DNA of 18,149 nt from Gonapodya prolifera JEL478 (GCA_001574975.1 KQ965931.1:1-18149), one strand, 5' to 3'; positions 1-12,320 are shown, counted from the stretch's first letter. Numbers and translations are program-made. The notes: generated by a model from the sequence alone, not told the origin.

Positions 1-537
1 CCCACAAACATGTCGAGCTCGTTGGCCCTGCAACAAAGTTGGGGGTATATGGAGACGGGGAGGAGGGCGGGAAAGGGAAGGGTTCGGCTCGGTGGTGGTG
101 GGGGTGGGTGGTTCATGGTGAGTGGGAACGGGATTGTACTAAAAGGCAAGGCAAGGGCTGACGGTGATTTTGATCTGTATGCAACAGGCAAGAGAGCAAG
201 ATATCAACGAAGACTTGCAGGAGTTGCGGGCATTGGTGGCTGTCGAGGCGGGGGTTGCCAATGGGCGGTGAATGCGATGCACTTGAAGGGGACGGAGTTG
301 CGTTTGGGGGAAATTTCGTGGCCCATAAGACGACTGGACGATCATAAATATACACGTTTGAGAACTTTACATGGAGGAATTGGAAAAGAGGGCACTGAGG
401 AGAAAATACCTGCCGTACACGTGTGAGCTTGAACTTCGAAAAAACAGTCATCACATAACTGTGCCTCTCCCTTTTCCTTCATCCTTCCCATCTCCCATCT
501 GCAATCCCCACCTGCGGCGGACCTGCTCCACCTGGAA
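1..537. other. 5' flank of the DAHP synthase gene, no convincing gene
   Basis: The left part (about 60-120) is a G-rich run of imperfect GGT/GGG triplets, and several frames stay open across it only because of that composition. I recognise no protein family in either strand. One weak possibility is a terminal exon of an upstream plus-strand gene: an acceptor-like CAG at 185-187 followed by a 27-codon frame of coiled-coil character ending at a TGA at 269-271, with a GTGAGT donor-like site at 118-123. This is not strong enough to call a gene. Confidence 0.4.
461..503 (+). promoter_or_regulatory. Pyrimidine-rich tract upstream of the DAHP synthase start
   Basis: A C/T tract of about 40 bases lies 35-77 bases before the ATG at 538. 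CT-rich stretches just upstream of the transcription start are common in highly expressed fungal housekeeping promoters, so this is a plausible core-promoter or 5'-leader feature. No clear TATA box was seen. The functional role is inference. Confidence 0.3.
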
Positions 538-2181
<1,644 letters not shown>

Positions 2182-2365
2182 GTGGCGAACGAATGGACTG
2201 TCAACCTTAGGCATCAAAATCATTTTGATTTAGTATTTCAATGACTAGATTCTGAGAATCATAATCGCCCTCTCACTTAACCTTGTCGGCAACTGCGGTC
2301 AACCTCAACCATGTTTTAGTGGTTTGAGACTTGGCTGCTGGATTCTCTCTCCAAACACCCCGGAA
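2182..2365. other. Short intergenic gap between DAHP synthase and the VIRMA homologue
   Basis: This 184-bp stretch must hold the 3' end of the upstream transcript and the promoter and leader of the downstream gene. It contains a perfect 8-bp inverted repeat with a one-base centre at 2213-2229 (ATCAAAAT-C-ATTTTGAT). No AATAAA signal or TATA box stands out. Confidence 0.6.
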
Positions 2366-5300
2366 ATGGACGTGGACCCACCATTGCCGTCAAATCGAGC
2401 ACCTATAGCTCCGCAAGCAGCTACCGCATATCCACCAATCACAGCACCCCAACCAAACGTGTTATATTTTGGCCATCTCGGGAACCCCAATCCGTCGCCA
2501 ACGCCACCTGGCTTACAGTTTCCACCGAACGATGCTGAAATACGCCTTTCGGAGCTCATGGTAGTCCACGAATTAAGACTTGTGCCCAAGGGTCTCAAAC
2601 CCCTTTCGTCGTGGACAGAGCTTGGGTAAGTCCTTCGTGCATATGCGACCCGAGATTCTATACGAGTGCGAACACGGTCTGATGGGTGGTTCGATGTTCG
2701 GATCCGTGTGTTGTGGTAACAAGAACTAACCGCCCTTCTGTTTCGTCTGATCGCAGTCGAACGTCGCCGGCCACTTTCCCAATTGATGTATTTTATCTGG
2801 CATCAGGTGGAACTCAGTTTCTAGATCCCCAGAACGACTCCATCAACACTGTGGTTTCCTCCTCGGACCCACAGTCGTTGGAACCAATTGCAAACCTGCC
2901 GCCTTCTCCTTCTTCACATTTAAAATGGGAATTGCTGACAAAGAAGGCAGTGAGGTTTGATGAATCCCGCAAAGTGCAGAGCATGTACACAAGCAAGTTC
3001 ACCGGACTTGGCAAACCTGTAAGCTGATCATTAGAAATGGTCACGCCGAGAGCGTTGTGTGATAATCTTTCACGCTCTCTTCTATCACCAGATCGCTACC
3101 CAAGCCCTCCGCTTTCGCGGAAATTTCGATTGTTTGTCAGTCTGTGTCATTGGAAGGAAGGCATCAGACATCCGCCGAGAGCGAGATCAGTTCAAAATCA
3201 TGCCGGAGAAACGGGAAGAAAAGGGTGCAGTCGTGGAAAAGCCGTGTGAGTGGCCATTGAGCGGAATCCTCTGGAGTGCACCATTTATCTTTACCTAATG
3301 TAGTGTCCACATCCCCCGTTATCGGTACCACGAGTCAATTAAAGACTGGCGCTGACGTCGCTGAGAAGCCTTATTCATCGCTACACTCTGAAATTGGCAA
3401 ATTAACGACACCGCAGACAGTGTATCCAATTACATCGACGTTGTCAAGACAAAACGATGCACGGGAAATGCCCCCTCAGCAAATTATAAACCTAGCAGCA
3501 ACTCCAAGTTTCACATCGCAAAGTGGCGGAATCAGTCGCGAGCAAACATCTTTCACGATTGTCACCTCACCTCATTTGAAGTCAAAGGAGCTACCTAATG
3601 CACGAGATTTTACCGGCGACAACCCAGCTAGCACTCAAGAGAATAAAATGGGCGCTACTCCCGCTCTTCCCTCCAATCAACGCCCTTTCGTACCGAATAC
3701 CGAACGAGAAATGTGGAAGCCGCGAGAACGAGAGCGAGGCGAACAAGAGAATGAGATGTCGGATCATGAAGTTCATGAAACAGGCACGGAACAAGAGGTT
3801 TACGACAAGCGCAAGCATGATGCGGATTTGACCGACGGAAGGGGGAGAACGTCTCCATATCATTCCGGTAGACTTTCCCGCGAAGACGCTCTTGATGGAA
3901 CATATGTGTCTTGGAATGACATAATGCATGCTGGGGTGAGTGAGAAATTTGTTGATCACCGAACAACGAACCGATTCGTGTTTTGATTCTGCTAAAGCCC
4001 CCGCCTTTGTACGCAACATCGATATTACACACCATGTCTGGGTCGAGTACCACAGCCTACCCTGCGTTTCTTGCGAGGGCGTCGCTCCTTCGTTCGCACT
4101 TGGATAAGAATCCATTCAATCGTGATACAGATGATGTTCCACCGTGGGGCAGCTCTTTCAAATGGGGTGCAAAACTTGCCGATATCCTTGATGGAGATAA
4201 TCGTGGGAAGTGGGTGATTGAGGGATTGGCAGGATTTCTGAAACAGGACAATGGAAACTCGTTTGGTTCAGCCAGTGGTGAGCTTCGTCTTCCAAGTCCC
4301 TATATTACCAGTGTTCGCTGAAGTTTCGTCAACCAAAACCAAGCCTCCCTTGCTGATATATCAGAGTCCCTGTACTTTGCTCTGAATCCAGACAGCCCAT
4401 ATCAATCGATGAAGCTTTTGAAAGCGGGCTTGGAGTTGTTTGCATTGATGAGCAGGTGTGGAGGATCAGTGGCGAAGGCAATACTTGTAAGTTTGTGCAT
4501 TTCACCAGTGGAGTCGCTCTCCTTCCATAAACCACTTATATCAGGATGCTGGGTGCTTGCCCATGGTAGTGAAGTTGTCCACGCATCCATTTTCAACCTC
4601 CACATTGCGAATACTTTGTCTGCAATCATTGCTAGATGCCTTAGATGAGGTGCAGGTGGTTGAATCACTTCTAAGCTGTGATGGCGTGACTGGAGATTAT
4701 GATGACCTCTACGGCTCTCAAATTTTACCAATGCTTGTTGCACCGGCAGGTGCGAGAGGAATAGGGGCACACATCTCGAGACTGTCGTTGCTTATTGCTC
4801 GCAAAGTGGCGACTTATGAGGCTGTTTCTGCCATTCGCGATTTGGCCCAAATTCTTCAGAACGTTGAAAGCTCGATTGATGTTGGGCAGAGTGTTGATGA
4901 AAGTGATATGAACCGTGCTCTTCAAAATTTGCTATATTCTCTATCAACTATTTCCAAAGCATGTGTCAGCACAATTGGATGGGATAGTACCACAACTATA
5001 TTTTGCACAAGAAGTGGAAAGGTGCCTCGGTGCTTCAGCTTCAATTTTTTTGAGCATCTTCAGTTTGTTCCTTCCATTTTGACTATTCTGAACTCGAAAG
5101 TGATCAGAGAGGATATGGAGAAGCTATGCGGCACTTCTGAAGCTGACTCAAACGAGAGCATTTCCCTGTGTGCATTCAGAGAATTGACTTCTGTATTGTC
5201 TTCATTGCTTGTCTCACACGCGGGGTTCCTCTGGCTTTGCTCAGAATCTGGCAATGAATTGATCAAAGGTTTAATGCAAATGGTGGGATTGCAGTTTATC

Positions 5301-8300
5301 AACCTCGATGCCAGAAGTTCAAATTCAAGACATGACTTGATGCCTGACGTATCAACACTACCAGATATTGTGGGAATAGTGGCATCAGTATTGCATGAAA
5401 TTCGCAGTGTGGAGGGCTGTATGAATGACCATGACATAGATGCTTCTTGGAAAACCTTAAATGCACTCAGTGACAGAAACCATTGCGACGGAGAGTTTTC
5501 TAAATTTACATGGCCAAGTTTCACTCGCATTTTGGTGCTTTCAATGAATCACATCTTCGCAGGAAGTCTAGTGAAGCAAATGCTTGCATCTCAGACAAAC
5601 AGTGCAGCTCGTTCAAAATCTGCTTTAATATTGCAAAGGCTGGTTATAATGACTGGCACTACAGTTGGACGCTCTGGTACTTCGTGGTCATTCTGCCATC
5701 TTGGTGGAGTGGACGTGTTGATGAGTATTATTGACGGCACAACACAGGTCTCCAATGCTGATACTGAGAATGATTTTCGAGAAAGCATTGATGAAGCCTC
5801 TCTCAACGCACTTGAATTGCTGAGAATTTTAAATCAAACAGCTTTTGGTATCTCAATTTTGATGCAGGCAGATAAAGCCAAGATGTTTCAAATTATTGCT
5901 GATGTTGCAATGAGCTATTCTGCTACGGAAAACACGCCTATAAAAGCTATCACAAATGCAGTTGAACAAAATGATAATGGAATATTTGCAATTATACAGC
6001 TTATGACTGCTGAATGTGGTGGTTTGAAAACAGTGGATCCTGTTCTTCCAAGTATTTCATCAGTTATCTTGGTTTCCAAGTGCTTAAGAATCTTGGCAAA
6101 TTACATTCATCAAGACAATGCTGGATGGTGTTTACAGAATGTACTGCAAGTTTGGAAGAAAATGGACCCAGTCTCCCAAAACACAAAAGCTGCTGAGAAA
6201 CAACTAGGGGCAGGTCTTTCCTTCGGAAGAGATGTTGTAGAAAGTCTTTCTGTTCAGAGGAACTTGATATCTTGGGTTGTGTCACTTCTTCAGCTTGCCT
6301 CAACCATGTTACTTAAATCAAGCAATCATTCCTGGATTGTGGATGAGGAATGTAATCTCAAAAATGTTCTTGAGATGAAGAAATTACTCACAAAAACGAA
6401 GTCATATAAAGATGCGTCTCAAAAGATTGATGTACAAACTTTTGATTCATACAAATTGGACTTTGATACACCATTGCTTAATGATCTTCATACCCATTCT
6501 TCTCTCCTGGATTTGATTGAGAACTCCATTTTTCTATTGCATAGAATGATCATGCTTGCTTTTGATGGGTCATTTGCAGAAGTTGCTCTGGGTACTTTAA
6601 GAGATGTTCTCCCCCACATTCAAATGGAAGATTATCTGGAGTCTTCTGCGTCAAAGAGTAATACAGCTGATGTTGAGGGCCTTTCTGATTATGGCAGAGG
6701 TTATAAGTTGGAGAAATCATCCACAACAATATCCAATGTTGTCTCTGTTATGTTGGAAGTATTCTCCATTGTGAATTGCTTGCTGTCTTCAGAGATTTCC
6801 TTGGCTGGGGCTCCAGATCTAGAAGATGTTTTCAGATCACATATTAATTCAGAGGATCCCAAAGAATTGCCATCACCATCTCCTAAATCTTGGAGAAAAA
6901 TTCAAATAAATCAAGCCATTATAAAGATTTTAAGAGACATGACATCATGTGTTTGTCAGAGAAACTTAAATGGCAGAAACAGTCACATACTCCAACTTTG
7001 TATTCCTGGAGTACTTCAGTTAAATGCCAACAATGAGAAATTAGATGATTTCGAGAAACTTGGCATGCTGGTGGCCCCCCGATTTTTAATACCTCCAGCA
7101 AATATCATTGACATTCTCCTAAATGAGTTCATGTGGAAAAGATCAGAGAACATATATGTTGCCGTGAAAATTTTAAATGATATTATTCCTGGATGCCTTC
7201 CAATCGCGCAAGTTATTCCAAGTGATCATGATAATCTTCTTACTGGTGATGATATTCAGGAAGTGCAGGCTCTTCGGCTTTTCTGGGCACATAATCTCCA
7301 GCCACACATTGATGCAATCTGCCAAGTCATGAAAGTGCTTGCTGTTACAAGTGTTAAAGAATTGCATTTGGCTATTCAAACACTTCTTGCTCAACTTGTA
7401 GACCTTGACTTAAATGGTATTGGTATTGGTCAAGCACTTGTGGAGGTTGTAGTGTATGAAGTACTTGCGATGTTTTCACAAGTGTGGCATGAATTAAAGG
7501 ATACCAGAATTGCAGGAGAAGTGCCTCATAATCTTGGAGCAGAAAGTTATCATTTGGAATCCTCACAGAATCTCACTCATTTTACACGCTGGTTATGTTT
7601 ACTCAATACCCTGGTCAACATCCCATCTGGGAAGGCCATTATTCTTCTGGGCACAGTGATAAAGGATGAGTCAAGAGACTATTTTGAGGAGTTGATGAAT
7701 ATGCTTTTGGAAGTCACAAGATTTTTTGGAGCTGGAGTAATTGCATCAGATTTTGCCCTTGAAATACTAGCAGCACTTTGTGACACTCGAATATCCTTAA
7801 CACAACTTATGAATGAGCGTGTGGTAATTGTGTCAGATGACTTTGCAGCACTTGGTGCTCTCCCTTCACTGCAGTCCATGATTGGAATATTCTCTGCTTT
7901 AATGAATACTTTTCTGGAGATAAATGACTCTCGATTAAGACTCCAAATTTCTCTGGTCTTATTGAACTCTGTGGAGTCAAGTGTGGTTGCAGATATTTTC
8001 TGCCAAACAAAAGAACTCCATGATTCATTGAGTAAACTCTTGGATTGCCTTTTGGGTGTAACCATCATTGAAAAGCAAGTAAAAGGTGCACAAGCCTTAA
8101 ATTCTGCTGATGCTGATTCTCTATATCATGGCTTGAGCTTTGTAAAGATAATATTGGAAAGAGTTCAAACCTTAAAGCCTTTGGGAATATGTCAGACAAT
8201 GAAAGCTTTTGTTGATAGCAGCCAAAAAAGTGCTTGGAGACTGGAGACATTGCAAAATATTTCAAATGGTGCTTTACAAATGCCTTTAAAGCCTGAGTCA

Positions 8301-9630
8301 GCACCAAATACTGCCACTAAAGAGCAGAAAATTGATGATGAAGATGAATTAATTGATCCACTTGTTCTAACTTCAATATCAGAGGTTGCAAGTGAACTGC
8401 ATAAAAGCTTGTCAACAGAAATGTTTTATCCAGAACTGTCAGGAGATCCATCATCTCTTGCTAAATCAGAAGCATTGGTGACATTTGGAGAAAAGCAACC
8501 ACAAAAGTTTCTTAAACTATCTGTACCATCAGGACTGGCTGGGATATTGAAGAAAAGGGATGTTTTCACTGGTGGTATGTGATAACTGCTTTCCCTTTTT
8601 AATACAAATATTTTTAATACAAATCTGTATCAGAGGTGTATTATGGGCTTCAACTTGTAAATTTGGATTATGAGTCATCCCTCCTGTGGGATATTGGTGG
8701 TGCAACAATAGATGTTCTTGGTCTTACATCTGACACACCCCCATTAACTGCTTTTGAAGACCAAGAATCTATGAGTAACAACAGAAGTCTTAAATCAAAC
8801 AGGAGTTATTCATCACAAAAACGTTATCCTTCAAGAATATACCGGACATATTCCAAAAATGAATTTCGGTATGCTCCAAGCGTGTTCCATGTCTACAATA
8901 ATAAGACTTTGACATAAACTTTGGGGTAATACCAAGTGTGCATCCTTCTTCTAGGAAAAACAACTCAAGTCGGCCACCATCTATCCATGTAGATGATTTT
9001 GGGAAAGGTGGTACTGGAACCAATCCAATGAGTGGATCAATGAGCTACAGTTCTGCTGCAAGGACATCTCGACAGGATAATGCACAGGTTTTACACATCA
9101 CACATACACAGAGATCCAGTGTGGGAACTGCTCAGTATGAGAGATCATCATCTCACACTCAATCGACACAAATGAAACCTGAAAGATCAAATGCTCGATC
9201 CACAGCAATAGCCAACGCAGTTGCTTTGACAACTGCACAGTATGCTGCACATGCAATTGGATATTCAGGATTTGGAGTTGATCCAAGCACCATTTATGGA
9301 GATTGGGACTATCATCTAAACTCAGTTGAAGGTGGTCATTTTGTTGATAACTCTTGGACAGATCCATATGGTATGGTGGAAGATAGATATGGTGGTGCTA
9401 TGCCAAACATTATGTATTCAAGCTCTATGGGGAACACACGGACACCTGAGCAATCAGGTGATCACACCATGGGATCCAACAGATATGCCATTCCTGAGGA
9501 TAGTGTTTACACATCTGGTTCACTTGGAGATTCTCAGAGAGTATATTCAAGTTTGCATGCTGGACATGCAAGTACATCAGCCTATTCCAACTACCATATC
9601 CCACCACCTCCAAGTAGGTATCAGCACTAA
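2366..9630 (+). CDS. Virilizer/VIRMA-type scaffold of the mRNA m6A methyltransferase complex, nine exons
   Basis: VIRMA (KIAA1429 in human, VIR in plants, Virilizer in flies) scaffolds the WTAP-containing part of the nuclear m6A writer complex. Exons: 2366-2625, 2757-3018, 3092-3245, 3304-3935, 3998-4277, 4365-4486, 4545-8574, 8634-8868, 8955-9630. All junctions are GT-AG and keep the frame, giving 2216 residues (human about 1.8 k, Arabidopsis about 2.1 k). Residues about 31-205 form the Virilizer N-terminal domain: VLYFGH, then VVHELRLVPKGLKP, RTSPATFPIDVF (split by intron 1) and LRFRGNFDCLSV, with the spacing of the animal proteins. Residues about 226-436 are low-complexity and charged (RERERGEQENE). 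Residues about 437-1913 are predicted helical-repeat (ARM/HEAT-like) sequence rich in Leu/Ile. Near the C-terminus come LLWDIGG (plant and animal forms have a LLWxxxE-type segment) and SRPPSIHVDDF at 1997-2007, the family hallmark. The tail is Ser/Tyr/His-rich. The ATG at 2366 has a good context (GGAAATGG). Coding composition changes sharply between exons 1-6 and exon 7. Confidence 0.92.
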
Positions 9631-10283
9631 TGGGATGGTTGAACTTGTACTTCATGCAAATTCCTGAATCTGAGAGGCAGAATCAGCGCAAATATATTAA
9701 ATGAGAAATGCTATCAGGCCAAGTGGTCCCACACTACAAAATTTGAGTTATGTTTATATTATGATGTTTAATTTTAGGGTGGTAAACGCTCTATTCAGAT
9801 TTGGGCCAGAGGCACCACCTGAAATCATTCAGACCATCTCCCTCAAAACCACCCCATCATATTGCAGAAATCAGAGTGTAAATTGCATAATACACCATCA
9901 AACGTCCAACCGACCGCCTAATCAAAGTTTTATGTCCCCAATGCAACATTCCTTCGCCCGGAGCGAAAGGATCCCACCCATCGTCGTCGCGTGATACCCC
10001 TCCGAAGTGGTTTTTTTCGTCTCTCCGCCCATAACGCCGTCGTCCAATTAGCGCTCCTGCGGCTCGAAAGTTTCAAGAAGAACGTGTTGCTTCTTTTGGC
10101 GGGAGGGCAATTCTTCGGTCTTCGCTTTTCATCGACCTGAAATTTCGGCTCATCAATTTAACACCAATTCTTCACCGTATCACACACAATCCCAGTCTTG
10201 CTTATGAAATCAGATTGCCCAACATAAGGAAGAGGTTTTCGTGCGTTTCTTCCACACCTGAAAGTATCCAGGAAAGAACTTAC
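9631..10283. other. Downstream flank of the VIRMA gene with a G+C-richer island
   Basis: Immediately after the stop the sequence is AT-rich and carries no canonical AATAAA. From about 9930 to 10130 it becomes richer in CpG and G+C, like the host genes at the left. Read on the minus strand this island is open in all three frames over a good part of its length, so openness alone proves nothing. It could be the promoter or 3' exon of a minus-strand gene. Confidence 0.4.
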
Positions 10284-10468
10284 TTCCCATGAGTTCCGTC
10301 AAAGGAACTCACATGCTGGGCTTGTGGGGCAATGTCTTGAGCGTCTTGTATATGTCGACTATGGTGTGAAGAGTAGTTGCAAACAATATCGTAACGTTCA
10401 GACGTCAGTGGACAAAGTTTTATCACTGGAGTCTTTCGACTTCGGACTCTTTTTGATGCTGCTGACAT
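10284..10468 (-). CDS. Candidate first exon of a small minus-strand gene, unrecognised
   Basis: An ATG at 10468 (minus) opens a frame beginning MSAASKRVRSRKTPVIKL. It reads 62 codons to a textbook GTAAGT donor at 10283; a second donor, GTGAGT, lies at 10312. An acceptor-like TTTCAG and G+C-rich open sequence lie further down on the minus strand (about 10130-9900). The N-terminus is basic; I recognise no family. The second exon could not be fixed because more than one frame remains open. It may be a real short host gene, a decayed one, or chance. Confidence 0.22.
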
Positions 10469-10529
10469 CTTCACGCGTTTATATTCATACTTGCCGCTTT
10501 AAAGTTTGCGAAAAATATCATATATGTTG

Positions 10530-10570
10530 AATGGAAACGCTCCAACGCGCTGGAGGGCACGTTTTCCATT
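10530..10570. repeat. Hairpin-forming inverted repeat
   Basis: AATGGAAAC at 10530-10538 pairs with GTTTTCCATT at 10561-10570, and an inner CTCCA/TGGAG pair (10540-10544 and 10551-10555) encloses a GC-rich loop. The two stems together form an imperfect cruciform or hairpin of about 41 bases. No coding sequence overlaps it convincingly. Confidence 0.6.
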
Positions 10571-11005
10571 GGTCGTGGTTCGAGGGATGATTTGGAAAGA
10601 GTGGAATTTTCAACTCACGCGGGGTGGAAACACAAATGCCCTCCTGCCGAAACAACCGAAACACTCCGGAATATTCATTTGAGACATCGGAGCAATGATT
10701 GAATTGCCCACCAGTCAGAGAGATGAAAAAGTCCACTTTGGATGCCAATCATTGAACAAAGGGAGAGAATCAGCAAGGTCAGGGCAAGGGAAACTCGTAT
10801 TCGAGGTAAAGAAGTCTGCTTGAATGGGCAGAGTTGTTGGAATAATGAGCAGAGATGAGTTTTTGGTGAAAATCGGGTCATGAGTATCGCGATTTTGGGC
10901 TGGATGGTTTGGGCTTTTTTGGGGCTAGGTGTCCGGCACGGCTAAATAGGTGGAGTGTTGACCGCCCTAAATTTAAAGTCATTTGCAAATTTCAATCATT
11001 ACTAA
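10571..11005. other. Non-coding stretch between the candidate small gene and the transposon tract
   Basis: No protein family is recognised on either strand. At 10924-10950 there is a segment (GCTAGGTGTCCGGC core) resembling the ends of the candidate DNA element at 11932 and 13431, so part of this stretch may itself be transposon debris. Confidence 0.4.
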
Positions 11006-11930
11006 ATGGTGCCTAATATGCATTTCATGCACAAACATTTGGCACTTGCCTCTGGAACAAAACTCTCAGCTTATTGTCTAATGAAAGAAGTATGGGAAAC
11101 TTTTTGCCCACAAACTTTGGCATGTGTAAATCAGCTTTCTGCTGATATTGTGAATTGTAGACAGCAGCAGGATGAGTCTCTGGAAACTTATTTGAATGAT
11201 GTTGATGGAATGTTGCAGCAACTTTCTGACCTTGGAGACAGAAAGTATGAAGTCAAAGAATGTTGGAACATTGGACATATGAGCAGCAAAGCTAATATGT
11301 CAATATTGTTTGGAAATACAGCATTGGAAAAATAAATGTCATGCAATTTGGAAAGAAACCAAAGAGTATCACCGTGCCATTGACAGAGAACTAACTATGT
11401 CAACCAAATACAAGTTTGGAGAACCAGTAGACAAAGTTCCTGCAGGAGTGGAAATTCTGGATAGCAATCTTGTTTTGACTGACAAAGAACAACCAGACGC
11501 TCCCAAAACAAGATGTGTAGTATGTGGAGATATGCAAGAACTGGTTGAAGTTATGTTTAAAACTTACTTACCTCTTGGCACATCAGGTGCTTTGAAATGG
11601 ATGTGAACCAATGCTGGTAAACATAACATGAACTTACATCAACTTGATATTAACAAAGCATACACCCAATCTGATTCTTAACCAGAAGAAGAAACAATTT
11701 TATATCAGATTACAGAGGAACTCCAGAACATTTACTGGGGATGGAAAAATCAGCAGATCATTTATCCTAAGGAACCTTTGTATGGATTAGTGAGAAGTGC
11801 ACCACAGTGGCACAGCACAAGACATTCTCAAGTAGGATGCAGAAATATGGTTATTATGCATTGCCTACAGATACCAGTGTTTATACTAATGTTGATCAAT
11901 CAATTATTTTATTTGTGATTGTTGTGATGC
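11006..11930 (+). pseudogene. Decayed Ty1/copia gag-pol fragment (gag plus truncated reverse transcriptase)
   Basis: The first frame (11006-11335) has copia gag character: a helical segment with QQDESLETYLNDVDGMLQQL and LSDLGDRKYEV, then CWNIGHMSSK, a damaged zinc knuckle lacking two of the four ligands. It passes straight into the start of the reverse transcriptase (11310-11606): an AIDREL segment, FGEPVDKVPAGVEILDSN and a TRCVVCGD block equivalent to the usual KARLVARG. Protease and integrase are therefore deleted. In the same frame after stops at 11604 and 11682 come LHQLDINKAYTQSD (the first catalytic Asp region) and LYGLVRSAPQW (LYGLKQSPRQW-like), then a frameshift to YGYYALPTDTSVYTN. 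The fragment ends just where the YVDD active site would lie. Not functional. It differs clearly from the two minus-strand copia copies. Confidence 0.82.
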
Positions 11931-12071
11931 TTTAAGGCAGGGCTCTGGCGCGCCTAAATTTTGCACTAGCCAAATGGCAGCATGGCCCAGGATGCAAATT
12001 CACAATTTCCTGTTAAATACAAATGAAAACCCCTTCATCATGGAAAATTAACATTTTGTGCACTGCATCAA

Positions 12072-12320
12072 GTGGCTCATGAGCCGTGTTCCCTGCCTGC
12101 TTTGGAGGTGGTTGATCTGATGAATCTGGTTGCCAAGAACACGTCTCCACACCACACAAGCGTCCATGAAAACACGCAATTCCTTTGTATTAAAAAAGAG
12201 TCAATCGAAATCGCTGCAAGAAAGTTGGTGGAAGCGTGTGGTTGCGGAAGTTCCAACTCCCTAACGAATCATGACACCTGGCTAAAAAAGCAAGAAAATA
12301 CAATCAGAAATGATTTATAA
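12072..12320 (+). CDS. Unrecognised 82-codon open frame in the transposon tract
   Basis: Begins MAHEPCSLPALEVVDLMNLV and contains an amphipathic helix-like segment (SIEIAARKLVEACGCG). I recognise no family with confidence; there is a faint similarity in pattern to the start of queuosine salvage proteins (Qng1/DUF2419), but the frame stops after 82 codons and none of the rest of that family follows. It may be a captured host fragment, cargo of the surrounding candidate element, or chance. Confidence 0.2.
   Translation: MAHEPCSLPALEVVDLMNLVAKNTSPHHTSVHENTQFLCIKKESIEIAARKLVEACGCGSSNSLTNHDTWLKKQENTIRNDL

Noticed and set aside
10-426. Open frame of 138 codons on the plus strand and a 113-codon minus-strand frame over the same bases
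   Set aside because: Openness follows from the G-rich composition; the proteins are low-complexity (Gly runs) and show no family motif.
3591-4115. 174-codon minus-strand frame opposite VIRMA exons 4-5
   Set aside because: Antisense to exons joined in frame by good splice sites; no recognisable protein.
4557-8582. Treating the 4-kb open frame as a complete single-exon gene of 1341 codons
   Set aside because: Family motifs lie both upstream (exons 1-3) and downstream (exon 9) and connect through frame-preserving GT-AG introns; the internal ATG at 4557 is not the start.
8636-8917. Separate small gene after the 4-kb frame
   Set aside because: Reads as exon 8 of the VIRMA gene between consensus splice sites, leading in frame into the SRPPSIHVDDF motif.
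9326-9667. 113-codon plus-strand frame within VIRMA exon 9
   Set aside because: Out of frame with the assigned exon; repetitive codon pattern of the Ser/Tyr-rich tail keeps it open.
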